Shown here piece by piece: positions 11,949 to 22,448 of a DNA stretch of 64,000 nucleotides (its first letter is position 1; each line of letters begins with the position of its first letter). A program made the translations under genes and the position numbers. Source of the DNA: Stropharia rugosoannulata (lineage: Eukaryota; Basidiomycota; Agaricomycetes; Agaricales; Strophariaceae); assembly GCA_028532985.1 (NCBI GenBank), contig JANCIK010000008.1, positions 62,001 to 126,000 of the forward strand. The letters are read 5' to 3'. The notes beneath the pieces were generated by a model, which worked only from the letters and a program-made list of their open reading frames with translations, was not told the origin of the DNA and did not search any database.

Positions 11949-12596
11949 TCAGGCTACCATGAGGATCCAGCCTCCCAAGCCCCCTTTCACCGGGGAAAGA
12001 CCCATAAATCTTGTTTTAGGACCCAGAAAGTCAATACGTTTGAGTCCTTTCGCTTTCTCTGCGTCGCAGAGCGTCAAAGAGGGTTGTCGCTTGCAACGGG
12101 TATGGAAAGCCATATTGATGGCATTCTGGAGCTCGCCAGACGGAACGAGATTAAACTCTTGCTTGGTGGCATTCGTGCGCAAAGAGCGATAGATTGCAGC
12201 AAAAACATCCCCAACCGACACGTAAGGAGCATGTTTCGATCGTGGAACGGCGGTGATGCGCCATGGAAGGCTGGGGCATGTGATCTCCATGAATGGGACA
12301 GGTGGCTGTGACGCTGGTTGCTCCCATATGTTTGAGGGAAAGGGATATACAAGAGGCTTCATTGTCTCGGGGGTCAAGGTCAAGTCGTACATGATGAATG
12401 GTGTCCTATGTGTCATTAGGATAGAGTGAAGAGTCGTTTCCGTTCCGGGCAGAGGGATGACGCGGTAGGGAGAACCGAATCCCAGGTGTGGGGGAGTGTC
12501 TACATCATCTGAGGAAAGCGTGGATGTTGAGAAACTGGGAGACGGAGTGTCCATAGTCGAGTAGGGTGGGGAGAAGTGTACGTGCTTTCCGGGCAT
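11949..12596 (-). CDS. DUF6699 domain protein (copy A), 215 aa
   Basis: Single-exon gene of the DUF6699 family, whose biochemical role is unknown to me. After a short basic start containing KHVHF (residues 4-8) comes a Ser/Thr/Pro-rich linker. The domain follows, with the family landmarks: a tryptophan and PAS-x-PPVPFMEI, then LPWRI, then VSVGDVFAAIYRSL, and a closing KGLKRIDFL with FMGLS and a final tryptophan (WILMVA). A TATA-like sequence lies about 80-90 nt upstream on the minus strand (near 12675-12684). It is the only intact DUF6699 copy on the minus strand and faces away from copies B-E. Confidence 0.85.
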   Translation of the reverse strand: MPGKHVHFSPPYSTMDTPSPSFSTSTLSSDDVDTPPHLGFGSPYRVIPLPGTETTLHSILMTHRTPFIMYDLTLTPETMKPLVYPFPSNIWEQPASQPPVPFMEITCPSLPWRITAVPRSKHAPYVSVGDVFAAIYRSLRTNATKQEFNLVPSGELQNAINMAFHTRCKRQPSLTLCDAEKAKGLKRIDFLGPKTRFMGLSPVKGGLGGWILMVA

Positions 12597-15062
12597 TGTG
12601 ATTGTGATTGTAGTTGGCGATTTGGAGTCGGTATTGGGGCGGATGAATTGAGAGAAACCATCCCGACGGCGTACCTATATACTCGAAGTGGCTACTTGTA
12701 GTTGCACACGAATGTTGACTCACTGCGGATTCTTGGAATAAAAACCATATGTCACTGCCCCGCTGCCGCAGCGCCTCTCCAGTCAAAATGAGTCACACAG
12801 CCGCATCGCTGCTATAGGTGCGCTTTAGACGCGCGGGTCTGGCACGTGAACAGCGCGCCGGACACTGCCCGGCACTGGTTTCGGCTAAGTTTGCACACCT
12901 TTGAACTCACTACTCTGAAATGACGACTTTTCGCTAGAACTCGTCGCCCGGTCGCTCCATATGACCACCAACGTGGGTTACCATCTGATATTAGACTGGG
13001 GCCTGTAAGAGGGTATGTAGAATTGTTGACTAAGTCACTTAAATCATTTAGCGTCATCCGCCATTCTTTGGGGTAGTAATAGGTTACGGCCGTGGTAGGC
13101 GGAGACATAACATGCGATAGAATTTCGAAGATTTGTTGGAAGAGATAACCTTACCATTAATCTTCATTAATATAAAGCCATGATATTAATTTGGTTTTCA
13201 ATGGTTTGATCATTTATTAGTATAACTTAGTATCAAACATTTATGTCTGTTGAATGCTGTCCTCTGAGTTGGTTGGTGTACCGCAGTATAATATCCTAGA
13301 AGCACTGAATATATTCTCATATGCACTGAAGAGCTCTCGAATGGACCAGGGCGAGCGGTCTCTCTCAAAGACCGACCTCTTCTCATGAGTTAAGTTTACC
13401 AATGTATTCACACCGGTCAGAGATAGTGCCCGCGCGGCGCGCGACGTCGCTGTCTATTCGTTTGGCCGTGTCATTCTCCTCTATTTAGAGAAAAAACATA
13501 TACTCCTTTTCTAAAAGTATGCCTGGCCCGTGAAGACGTGCATAGGTCGTCTCCTGTGGAGAATTGATGTCAATGATAAGGCGATGAGTTAATGTTATTT
13601 ATAGCCTCATTAAATTTCACAGCACACCTTTGTGGTTCCCTGCAACATTGCCACGTACTAGAACATTGGCCCATCCGAAGTACGCAAATGCGAATGATAT
13701 GAGTCAAATCTTGATGGAAGCTACGGTTAGGCCAAAGCGCAGCCCCCAAGTGCGGCTCCCACTTTCGAAGAAGATGCCTGCCCAAACCTGACATCCACTG
13801 TGCTCAGGAACAAAGTTACCCAGCTTTTACGGGCTGTACTTGCAACCATTGTATTCATACTTTCCATCACTTTAATTGCTACCCTGGAGTTTACGTGAGC
13901 TATTATGAATATGGGCATGCATTTGAACCATGATCCGCTGCGCCCTGGGCGACAGTTAATCTGATCTGCATCACTAAGGTCACTTAAGTATTACATTAGC
14001 GCAGCGCAGTTAAGGAGAGTCTGAATCACTTGCTCCGATGTCCTATTCTAAGCTATGGTAGTCTATGTAGTGAAAATTACAACGAAAGTGCAAAAATATT
14101 TGATAAACCTTGATTATACTCTCTTAACAAGAATTGCGGGAGAGACTAAGCGAGGCAGACCTTGTACACTCTTAATGAAAGTAACGACTTTCACGACGAC
14201 CAAGACGATCTAACTCGGTTGACTAAGCTACTCACTGCGCGATACCAGGATCAAGTAATTTGCCATACGCTGAACTGTTGTAAGCAAAAGGCCGCATTTT
14301 GCATGCTCACCCGTAGCAACTCACACATAGAATGCAAGTGACTTTAAATGTAAGCTGTTCTTTGCCTGTCAGCAAAGGTAATTATATCAAGACATGAGAT
14401 CTGCCAGTTTCTATCAGAACATCGCCCACAAGCCCCGACAGCTACTATTTCTACGAGGACGCGCCGAGCTTTAATTAGGTTCTTCCGTGCTCTGCGTCCT
14501 CCCATTTTGTTCTTCTTGAGTCGTAGAGCTTGCATACAGCTCTCCTTGATCGCCCCAGGTCAATCATTTGCAGTGCACATAAAATGGTATGTGCAATGCT
14601 GATAACTCAAACGTCAATGTATTGATACTGCGACTGCTGCGCGGCTTCATTGTTACTTAGACTTCGATACATTAAACTTTCTGCGGATTATGCCCAGACT
14701 TATACCGTATGTCAGGATGACTCTTTCAATGTAAGATACTGTTTCGACATGACCCTGAGAATGCTTTGTCAGCCCGCCGTTCGAGAGGCGGTAGCAACTT
14801 AAAAGGAGATCGAAGCTTCCCACGAGGCTATGCGCTCTGATGCGGACGCGCCATTGATAGGTTATATAGTCAGTCATAATGCGTCTGTCGTTGACCATTC
14901 CATTATATAAGTTCCCACCGGTCCAGGTTCTACATATAAGTGGAGTCTACTTCTTGCTCTGTTACCCATCCCTACACCCCCATAACACTTGATTCACGTT
15001 TTCCAACGAACATCCATTTGATTACCATCCGCTCATAGTCCATCCATTCAATACCAGACATC
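12597..15062. other. divergent spacer between DUF6699 copies A and B
   Basis: Holds the presumed promoters of both copies: TATA-like sequences near 12675 (minus) and 14902-14911 or 14931-14940 (plus). A 98-codon frame at 12812-13108 (minus) has an ATG but no similarity to anything I know and is not called. Confidence 0.4.
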
Positions 15063-15818
15063 ATGCAGCGACCATCTATTCCGGGTCCGTCAACTCCACT
15101 TAAGAAGAAGCTCCGCTTTGCAGAAAAGCAGACGGAGTACGAGGCTCCTGAATCATCCGATTCGGAAGACGAAGACATCCTCAGCACCCCTACAGGCCGA
15201 CTATTCAATCCGGATATTCGCAATGGCGCCTCTCCACCAGAAGGCACCATTCGCGGTCTCCCAGTGGAAATGTTTGATTCTCCTAATTGTCTGGGTGGCA
15301 GACGGCGAGAATTGAAGTCCCTGTCCTCCGGCGAGGGGGTCATCATCCACCCCGCACTTGATACCGGAGCTTCCTATATATGGGATATTGCAACCGACCC
15401 TGCCGATCTCAAGTTCTTGCGTATTGAAGGTGATGATCCAGTGGCGACAACTGAGCCGTCGAAACTACCAATGTTATCCTTGGTGATCAAGCACGAAGGC
15501 ATCTACCAGTGGCCAATCATTGTGGAAGCGGCGCAGGAGAACGTTTATCCCACAGTGCGCGACGCTTTCAATGCCATCTACAGGAACTCGCAGAAGTTCG
15601 CAGGAGAGAAAGATGTCGATCGGCTTCACGAACAAACAAAAAAACGAGTGTATAGGGCGCGCGAGCAGCGTTGCCGCGAACTCAATCTGGATCTCAAGAG
15701 CGAGCCTCTTCGCCGCGTCGATTTTCTTCTCGAGTCGAGAAGATTTCTTGGACTATCAAGTTCGCCTACCGCAGAAACATACAATATTCGCGTAGGCATC
15801 ATTCCGTCCCGTACTTAA
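15063..15818 (+). CDS. DUF6699 domain protein (copy B), 251 aa
   Basis: Single exon, with an ATG preceded by a purine at -3. Residues 14-19 are KKKLRF, followed by an acidic serine-rich segment (SSDSEDED). The domain includes YIWDI, EPSKLPMLSLVI, YQWPIIVE, a helix DAFNAIYRNSQK, a basic stretch AREQRCRELNLDL, and the closing RRVDFLLESRRFLGL. Copy B and copy C share this last part almost exactly and lie 0.9 kb apart in the same orientation, so they are probably a recent tandem duplication. A TATA-like box lies at 14931-14940 or 14902-14911. Function unknown. Confidence 0.85.
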   Translation: MQRPSIPGPSTPLKKKLRFAEKQTEYEAPESSDSEDEDILSTPTGRLFNPDIRNGASPPEGTIRGLPVEMFDSPNCLGGRRRELKSLSSGEGVIIHPALDTGASYIWDIATDPADLKFLRIEGDDPVATTEPSKLPMLSLVIKHEGIYQWPIIVEAAQENVYPTVRDAFNAIYRNSQKFAGEKDVDRLHEQTKKRVYRAREQRCRELNLDLKSEPLRRVDFLLESRRFLGLSSSPTAETYNIRVGIIPSRT

Positions 15819-16736
15819 CGTTATCTCTGTACAGCAAGATATGACGATACGTTTGAACATTTACTCTACTTTACCACTTACACTAGTTATAGTTATTTCA
15901 TCATCTCTACGTACTGCTCATTGTACCATTACATACATTGCATCCCAATCATCCTGCTTGTACATCACTTGACCTTGTACACCTTTTACTACATGCTGTG
16001 CATTACTCACACGATAACGTTTTTAAACCCTGGACATAGTACCAATCATTGCTGCTGCGGACACCCATGTGGCGGCGCTTATTTAATATGCGATTTCTAT
16101 ATAAGAAATCTAGTCCTGCGATGACAATGCGATAACACTCACAGCAGTTTGTCCGCCTCTGCGTTGCGATAGCTGCGGAACAGGCGCCTGTCTATCTTTA
16201 GATTTAGGTTTGGCAGCCGCCCGTTACCAATCCCCACATCCCCGAACGCTTCCTTTCGTCGCTCAAAATAGATCAAACACAGGTCGAAAGCTTCGTTCTC
16301 CATACATAGTATGAAAGCCAAGCGACCTATTATAATCAGAAATATATCATGAATGGACAGGAGGTGGACCGCATAATAAGAAAATTAAATAAACTTTATC
16401 CCGTGCTCATGAAACGGGAAACAGCATGACCGTTCCTTTCCCGAGTATCCAGCTCACTATCACAAAGGTCACCTATTAGTACATTCAATCCATCAGCCGT
16501 GAGCCAAAATACTGAACTCATTGTTCTGCGCACGTTTTGAGGCGGGTGGAGTACGAGTAGACCCAAATGGAGAAGTGAGTCAACCACAGGCGTGGACTAG
16601 GTGCGCTGATGGCGATGCCTGTCTCATTACTTAATTCCTTTGCCCTTAGCCGTGCAGAGCTTATATACAGTACATAGTAATACAGTCCCGTCCTCTACAT
16701 TCTCTCCAAAGTCCCGCCTCTTTCTATCACTCACAC
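15819..16736. other. spacer between DUF6699 copies B and C
   Basis: No gene seen. A TATA box (TTATATACAG, 16661-16670) sits 76 nt upstream of copy C. Confidence 0.5.
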
Positions 16737-17432
16737 ATGCCTACTCCAGACGCTGACGACGAATCTCCAAGAAGAAAGAGTCTACGATTCTCAGATGTGG
16801 ATGAATACATTGAAGTAATCAAATACAGCGAAAGCGATACGCCAACTACCCCGACCAAACAGGAAAGCCTCCTCACATGGTCAGACTCGTCCCCGTCAAC
16901 CTCGAGCGACTCGAGCGTTCCCACACCAGACATTAGCGACGAGCCGCTGTTGCACGTTGCCATCAGGCCGGACTCCATCATCGACTGGGATATGGCAGAG
17001 TCTCCAGAATCACTAGAAGTCCTTGAATCCCATGGTGACCAGCCGGCTGCTGTGTGGCGAGTGGACCGCGCGCCGCTGACGACGTTCCAACTCTCCATTG
17101 AGGGGATATATAAATGGACGATTGAAGTCACACCAGCGTCGGAGGAGGGGCGGACGTACGCGTCCCTGGGCAACCTGGTGGCGGCAATCTGGGAAAGTGT
17201 CTCCAAGAACGCGAGTCGGGCGGACGTTGACGCCCTTCCGCCTTATACTCGAAGTCAAGTTCTGAAGGCCCGCGAAGCTCGCTGCGCCGAGTTCTCCTTG
17301 GACCTACGCCGCGAGCCTCTTCGGCGGGTGGACTTTCTCCTCAATTCGCGTCGCTTCCTAGGCGTCACTACATCATCAGAGACAAGAAAGTTTATTTTAC
17401 ATATTGGTATCCATGAGCCTCGCGGAACATAG
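16737..17432 (+). CDS. DUF6699 domain protein (copy C), 231 aa
   Basis: Single-exon paralogue of copy B. Residues 14-18 are KSLRF, followed by an acidic and Ser/Thr-rich linker. Domain landmarks are IDWDM, APLTTFQLSI, YKWTIEV, the helix GNLVAAIWESVSKNAS, then KAREARCAEFSLDLRREP and RRVDFLLNSRRFLGV. The high similarity to copy B in the last 50 residues, against much weaker similarity in the N-terminal half, suggests the linker evolves fast. No membrane segment or signal peptide. Function unknown. Confidence 0.85.
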   Translation: MPTPDADDESPRRKSLRFSDVDEYIEVIKYSESDTPTTPTKQESLLTWSDSSPSTSSDSSVPTPDISDEPLLHVAIRPDSIIDWDMAESPESLEVLESHGDQPAAVWRVDRAPLTTFQLSIEGIYKWTIEVTPASEEGRTYASLGNLVAAIWESVSKNASRADVDALPPYTRSQVLKAREARCAEFSLDLRREPLRRVDFLLNSRRFLGVTTSSETRKFILHIGIHEPRGT

Positions 17433-18956
17433 AGCTGCATGAGAACTTGGGATAATTCGCAGTTTTACACTATGTTTTAGATATCTTTTAGTAGCTATTA
17501 CATTACTATCTAATCTAATGTGACAGTCCTAGCATCACTTACTACTGAGGTTAGTTGAGTATTAAACGGCCACGAAGGCTGCGGGAGACCCGAAAGATGG
17601 AACCGAATGCGTCTCAGTTACACGCCATGACTGAGTTTGACTCATCCAGCATCATGGTGACAGTAGTTACGCACTGTAATAGTCAGTCGTAATGATTTCA
17701 CGCAGTGACACTTAATATAGATTTCATTGCGCCAGAGCCTTCTACTATTCTGGGCGTGCACGAGGTATCCAAACACGTAACATTGAACTAGTTGCGCTGA
17801 GTTGGAGGAAGCGCAGCGCGCCCGCGTTACTCGCTCTGAATATTGATAAGGGTCTCGCTAAATCCATTAAATGTAATTAGACGCCCGGACCGCTTGTGCG
17901 TCACTGCTGAATAGAACATGGGGTTTCTGGAGCATCATAGCCCGGGAGGAAGAGGCAAGGAACAATTCAGTAGCACCGATCGATTGAGTGGTTTGTACCA
18001 GTCGGTGAAGGACAAGAACATCGCACATTGTGCGTTGGGAGAACAGTACGGGTCTGATCTCCGGGCATGGTCCAGTGGCATCGTCTGCGTCAGCCGTTCA
18101 TCTCTGTGATCTGCGAACACGAGGCAGGCCACAAGAGCTATTTACGAGATCCCACCGCGATATCACATTCCATTTGCTATCATAAGGCCCTAAAAATAAC
18201 GCCGGCATGGCGTCTTCTCTGATACAGAGTCCGGACGTACACATAGCGCAGTGCTTCCAGCTGCCGTCAGTTCCCGCTGGGAACTTGCGCAGGTGAGCGC
18301 GTCCTGATCTCCATTGGCTCACTACAGTCAAAAGTCGGAGAATAGCGAACTGGCCCAGAGCGTTGATTCTGGTCAAACGAGAGATAACAACGGGGATATA
18401 CAGGTAAGGCTTTATCAACATCTAACAATACGTAGCAGTCCGAAGTATATGCAGAGATAACGATGCTCCAAGCACTCCAGAGCCATGATCGGTCTCATCG
18501 AGCTCGAACGCACGCACACATGCAAGTGAAGTCGTGAATTGGCGAAAGTTGCCGTATTTGGAAGATAGGAAGGTATGAACCTTGCTCTTACTTCTTGCGA
18601 AAGGCATGGTAAACCTTACGTGAAAGGCCGCAAAGCTGTGCAGAGTCTGCACGTTGGATGCTCGGAGCGATGCAAGGTAAGTCCCGAAACATCAGCCAGT
18701 GGGCTATTAATAGATAGACATGCAGAGACCTGCGAGTTCACACATATTGGATCTATAAATTATTGCTGCTAGGAACCGCGCTGGATCCTACCATCCCCTT
18801 TCTTCGTCCCTTCCTCCTAGCAAGTAAACCAATTCGTTATACCCCGCAACTTCTCAATACCCAATTCAAAATACCCCAAAGCCCATCTATTATGTGAGAC
18901 ATCCGACATCTCTGACATCTCTGCCTGACAAGGTATAGACGAAAGACCCCTACCCC
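17433..18956. other. spacer between DUF6699 copies C and D
   Basis: No supported gene or repeat. The closest TATA-like sequence to copy D is at 18753-18760, about 200 nt upstream, farther than for the other copies, so a 5'-UTR intron or long leader is possible. Confidence 0.4.
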
Positions 18957-19772
18957 ATGTACTCCCAACTTCAACGATCGCCTTCAATGCACTCGACCCC
19001 GGCCGAGAAGCGCGTGCGGTTCAACAAGCACGTCAAGCAGTACTTCATCTTTACCGACGTCTCGCGGAGTCCTTCGCCCAACTCCAATGCCAACGACGCC
19101 GATGAGTGGGAGTCCAACTCGCCATCATCAAGTGACGGCCTCACCACTCCCCCACCGTTCGGAACTGGCTACAGTCCGCGCATCTGGGATGACCGCGATC
19201 AGCCCAGGTCGTCATATAGCATCTACGCACCAGCGCCCTCCCCAATTACCCCCCCTTCTCCGAATAAATCGCCAGTCAACACACACTCCATGAGCCCCAG
19301 CATGCTCCTCGTCCAGCAGTCGCAATGGAATGTGCACCACCTCAGACAGCCCACAAAGTTCGATGGCGACTGTGCGACGCTCGCGCCTGGCGTCCGGCGC
19401 ATCATCCTGCGCTCCGAGAGGCTGCTGCACGACATCGTCGTCGCTCCGGAGCCAGGGCGCCAATACATCACCGTGGGCCGGGTTTACGATCTCATTCGGA
19501 CGACGCTCCAGGCGCACATCAGCGTCAACAGCCTCACGTTCAGCGACCTCTCGCGGCCGATGAAGAACGCCATCTGGGAGGTCGCGCGGCGGCGAGGGGC
19601 ATGGAATGGGTATACCCCGGTAGACCGCGTGCAGCACGTCGATTTCTTGCTGAACGAGCATGTCGTGCTGGGGATATTCGCGGAGCCCGGGAGTGAGTAT
19701 TGGCATATCCAGTTCGGGCGGCTTGCGCTTCCGCACCCGCAGGCATTGAGTAGTGTGTCGAGTACAAAATGA
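18957..19772 (+). CDS. DUF6699 domain protein (copy D), 271 aa
   Basis: Largest copy, single exon, noticeably GC-rich. Residues 18-22 are KRVRF, followed by a 70-residue proline/serine linker (PSPITPPSPNKSP). Domain landmarks are WNVHHLR, RRIILRSERLLHDIVV, YITVGRVYDLIRTTLQAH and the closing VQHVDFLLNEHVVLGIF with a late tryptophan. The WNV element stands where other copies have WDI or WDV. It is more diverged from B and C than they are from each other. Function unknown. Confidence 0.82.
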   Translation: MYSQLQRSPSMHSTPAEKRVRFNKHVKQYFIFTDVSRSPSPNSNANDADEWESNSPSSSDGLTTPPPFGTGYSPRIWDDRDQPRSSYSIYAPAPSPITPPSPNKSPVNTHSMSPSMLLVQQSQWNVHHLRQPTKFDGDCATLAPGVRRIILRSERLLHDIVVAPEPGRQYITVGRVYDLIRTTLQAHISVNSLTFSDLSRPMKNAIWEVARRRGAWNGYTPVDRVQHVDFLLNEHVVLGIFAEPGSEYWHIQFGRLALPHPQALSSVSSTK

Positions 19773-21692
19773 CCTAGCTTACTGCCTTGGCTGCTTCAGC
19801 TAAATTAGAACCACAAATTTCCGATCGGCATTATTGATATTGAATTACCTTATGTAGTAGTAGTGAATAAAAACACACACGTTGCAGCCGGCTGCAGCCC
19901 AAATGACGCTTGGACGGACGATCGTTGGATCATTCTTACTGCTGCTGCTGCTCCTCCTCTTCCTCGTCTTGATGTTCGGAGAGCCGTGTTCTGCGCGATT
20001 ATTGTTAAGGTTCGACGCAGAATATGTCGAGTCTCTTGTCCCGCGATTGAGCACTGCCCCGATCTTGATCGATGCAGCGCAATCGCAGCTGTCGCCTTTC
20101 CTTCGTCGAGCATATTGCGGAGAGGACATGTATACCTGCATTCGCCGAATGCGGTCGGTATGGTCAGTGATCAACACAAGAATCGTCAATGTGTGTGTCA
20201 GGTAGTTGTTTACCTTATTTGTCGATGGTGCTATGAGACCCGAGGTTCCTCAAAATAGGCGTTACATAACGGCCACGGAAGACGAAACGAGGTACGATGC
20301 GCCGTTGAAAGTCGGAATGACGCCTGGAGAAAGTGAGCGTAACGTACCGGATAACTTTTGAACCCTTGATCGAGCCGGTGGGCTTGAACACTCCAGCCTT
20401 GATGTCCGCGATAGCAAGAGAACCGCATCCTGTTGAGCTTGAGGACGATCGAGGGTCATGCGTTCCACTACGGCGCTGGGAAGCATGGCGCCTTTCGGAG
20501 CCACACCGTGATAAACTTACAAACCTGTTGAAATTTGAGTGACGCACGCATTGAGTTGTCGGTGAGAGAAGTGCCATTAATGGTGTGTGGACTCTATGAC
20601 TGGGCAGGTAAGCTATAAGATATATATATGTCTGACAGCCTTATAGATAAGGTTTCTCCGCGACATACCCCCCGGCCCGCTGCGCGCTTGGATGGGACTT
20701 GGACGACGCGACTGTCACGTGCTGTCCTAAAATATGCACGTGAAGGTTGAAATGGGAGAATTGCCGCCTCGAGGCGCTAAAGACACTCATCATGATAATC
20801 TATCCACCACAAATCCTTGCCCTCCTGTCTCGTCCACCAGATGCATCAGTAACATCGTACGCTGGGGTCCTTGTCACCGTGGATTGTGCGGCGCCCTGCT
20901 CGTTCTTCGGGAACAGCCGTTTACCTGGGGAAGAGCGTAGTTCATGGTTTCTAAAGATGCGTGTTTCAACATGAAGCAAGCTACAGGTCAGCATCAGTGA
21001 ATTCTGGAATGCGTTTGGCGATATCAAGTAGCTCTACTTACTTTACGTGCTCCAGTGACCGCCAGAGGACTGCGCCGAGCTTTTGGCTTGCACATTCCTC
21101 ACAGGAGCCCCGCCTACGCGCCGCCAAGAGTGTTGAAACTACTCCCCTAATTTCTAAGCGCTTTTACGCTGATTATCGTAAGTAAACGACTGCACTGATG
21201 GAAATGACTCCCTGATCAATAATCACAGTGAATTCAGTTAGGACGATGGATGGACATGGCTGTAGCTGATGAGCGTGTTGGAAGCTATGTTTGGTGCGCC
21301 ATCTGTCCTATTTTGATGAAACAAAGTATAATTCCCTTTGTCATCCATCCCTTCTCAGACTGGCGGCGGCGGTGTCATTTAATTTCCTGCAAGCCTAGGT
21401 CTCTATTCTCCCCTGCGTTTGTAATTTCCATTCCTACGGACGCCTTGCATGGGTGCCACAGACTGTTTCCAAGGACGACTTGTCACAGAAACATTTCTGT
21501 ATACGTACAATTCGTACGGGCACTCCTGTCCACTGCGGAAATGCGCCCATCAGCAGAGCGACTTAACCCCATTAAGTGCCGATGCGAACACACGGTACTT
21601 ATGTCGAATGACCGCGGTTGCCGTATAAGAAAACCCTAGGTCCTGCTCTCACCCGCTCCCCGCCTCCTTCCCCGCATTGGCTATTATCATCA
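19773..21692. other. spacer between DUF6699 copies D and E
   Basis: A CTG/CTC-rich trinucleotide tract at about 19938-19970 produces artificial poly-Leu and poly-Ser frames. Minus-strand frames at 20.2-20.6 kb show splice-like boundaries but I cannot assemble a convincing protein. A TATA-like CGTATAAGAA at 21622-21631 lies about 65 nt upstream of copy E. Confidence 0.35.
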
Positions 21693-22448
21693 ATGTTCAA
21701 ACGCGTCCACTTCGCGCCGACAAACAAAGTTTACTCCCCAGGCTCCAATACGCCCTCCCCGTCGCTCACCCATACCTCCCTCACATCATCCTCCTCTCCA
21801 GAGGCAGTGACACCGCCCCTGGACGACGACAATGACGAGTATGCACACGCCGTGTTCCCCAAAACACCCATCTGGGGAGCGTACCACGAACTCTCCCCGG
21901 AGATACACAGTCCGCCAACGACACAGATCCACTTCCTTCTGGCGTATTCGCCGCACGTATGCGAGCCACCTCTCGACTTCGACATGACCTACCCGCCGAC
22001 GAATGGGCATGGGCGGTATCCCGTCCACGCCTTCTCCGAATATGCCACGTCTCCGCCTGTCCGATCGTTGATCATCTCGCACCGCCTGCTGCGGTATGAC
22101 ATCGAAGTGCTCCCATCCCCGCCACCTTCTTCGCCATCCTCACCGTCACTATTAATGAGTTCCGAGGGCGACTTCGTCACCGTCGCTGACGTTCTTCTGG
22201 CCACCTACCGCTATCTCCGTCACCCAATCCACCCTTTCGACTACGCAGACCTGCCGGACGGCGAGCGACGCGAAGGCGTCGACGCAGCTTATTACGTGCG
22301 CACAGGCTCGATCCAGGACCCTGTCGACCGTGTCCAGGAAGAGCGCAAGGGCATAAAACATATCGACCTACTCATGGGGTGCACACGCTTCATGGGGCTT
22401 TCAGGCACCCTCGACGGCCCCGGTGTATGGGAGCTCAACGTCGCCTAG
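21693..22448 (+). CDS. DUF6699 domain protein (copy E), 251 aa
   Basis: The frame is open from 21618 but the first ATG is at 21693. Starting there puts KRVHF at residues 3-7, matching the N-termini of the other copies, so this start is preferred. It is followed by a Ser/Thr/Pro linker, then PVRSLIISHRLLRYDIEVL, a proline-serine insertion, FVTVADVLLATYRYLRHP, and the closing KGIKHIDLLMGCTRFMGLSG with a final WELNVA. The KGIKHIDLLM and FMGLS elements closely parallel copy A (KGLKRIDFL, FMGLS). Single exon. Function unknown. Confidence 0.83.
   Translation: MFKRVHFAPTNKVYSPGSNTPSPSLTHTSLTSSSSPEAVTPPLDDDNDEYAHAVFPKTPIWGAYHELSPEIHSPPTTQIHFLLAYSPHVCEPPLDFDMTYPPTNGHGRYPVHAFSEYATSPPVRSLIISHRLLRYDIEVLPSPPPSSPSSPSLLMSSEGDFVTVADVLLATYRYLRHPIHPFDYADLPDGERREGVDAAYYVRTGSIQDPVDRVQEERKGIKHIDLLMGCTRFMGLSGTLDGPGVWELNVA

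Noticed and set aside
12812..13108. 98-codon minus-strand ATG frame between DUF6699 copies A and B
   Set aside because: No similarity to DUF6699 or anything else I know; length is within chance for this composition.
19882..20205. 107-codon frame with a run of leucines resembling a membrane helix
   Set aside because: The run comes from a CTG/CTC trinucleotide tract, the frame starts with TTG, and no family match was seen.
20215..20577. Minus-strand frames with a GVFKPTGSIKGSK-like segment and splice-like ends
   Set aside because: The only intron that joins the promising halves would be 24 nt, too short to be credible, and the rest gives no recognisable protein.
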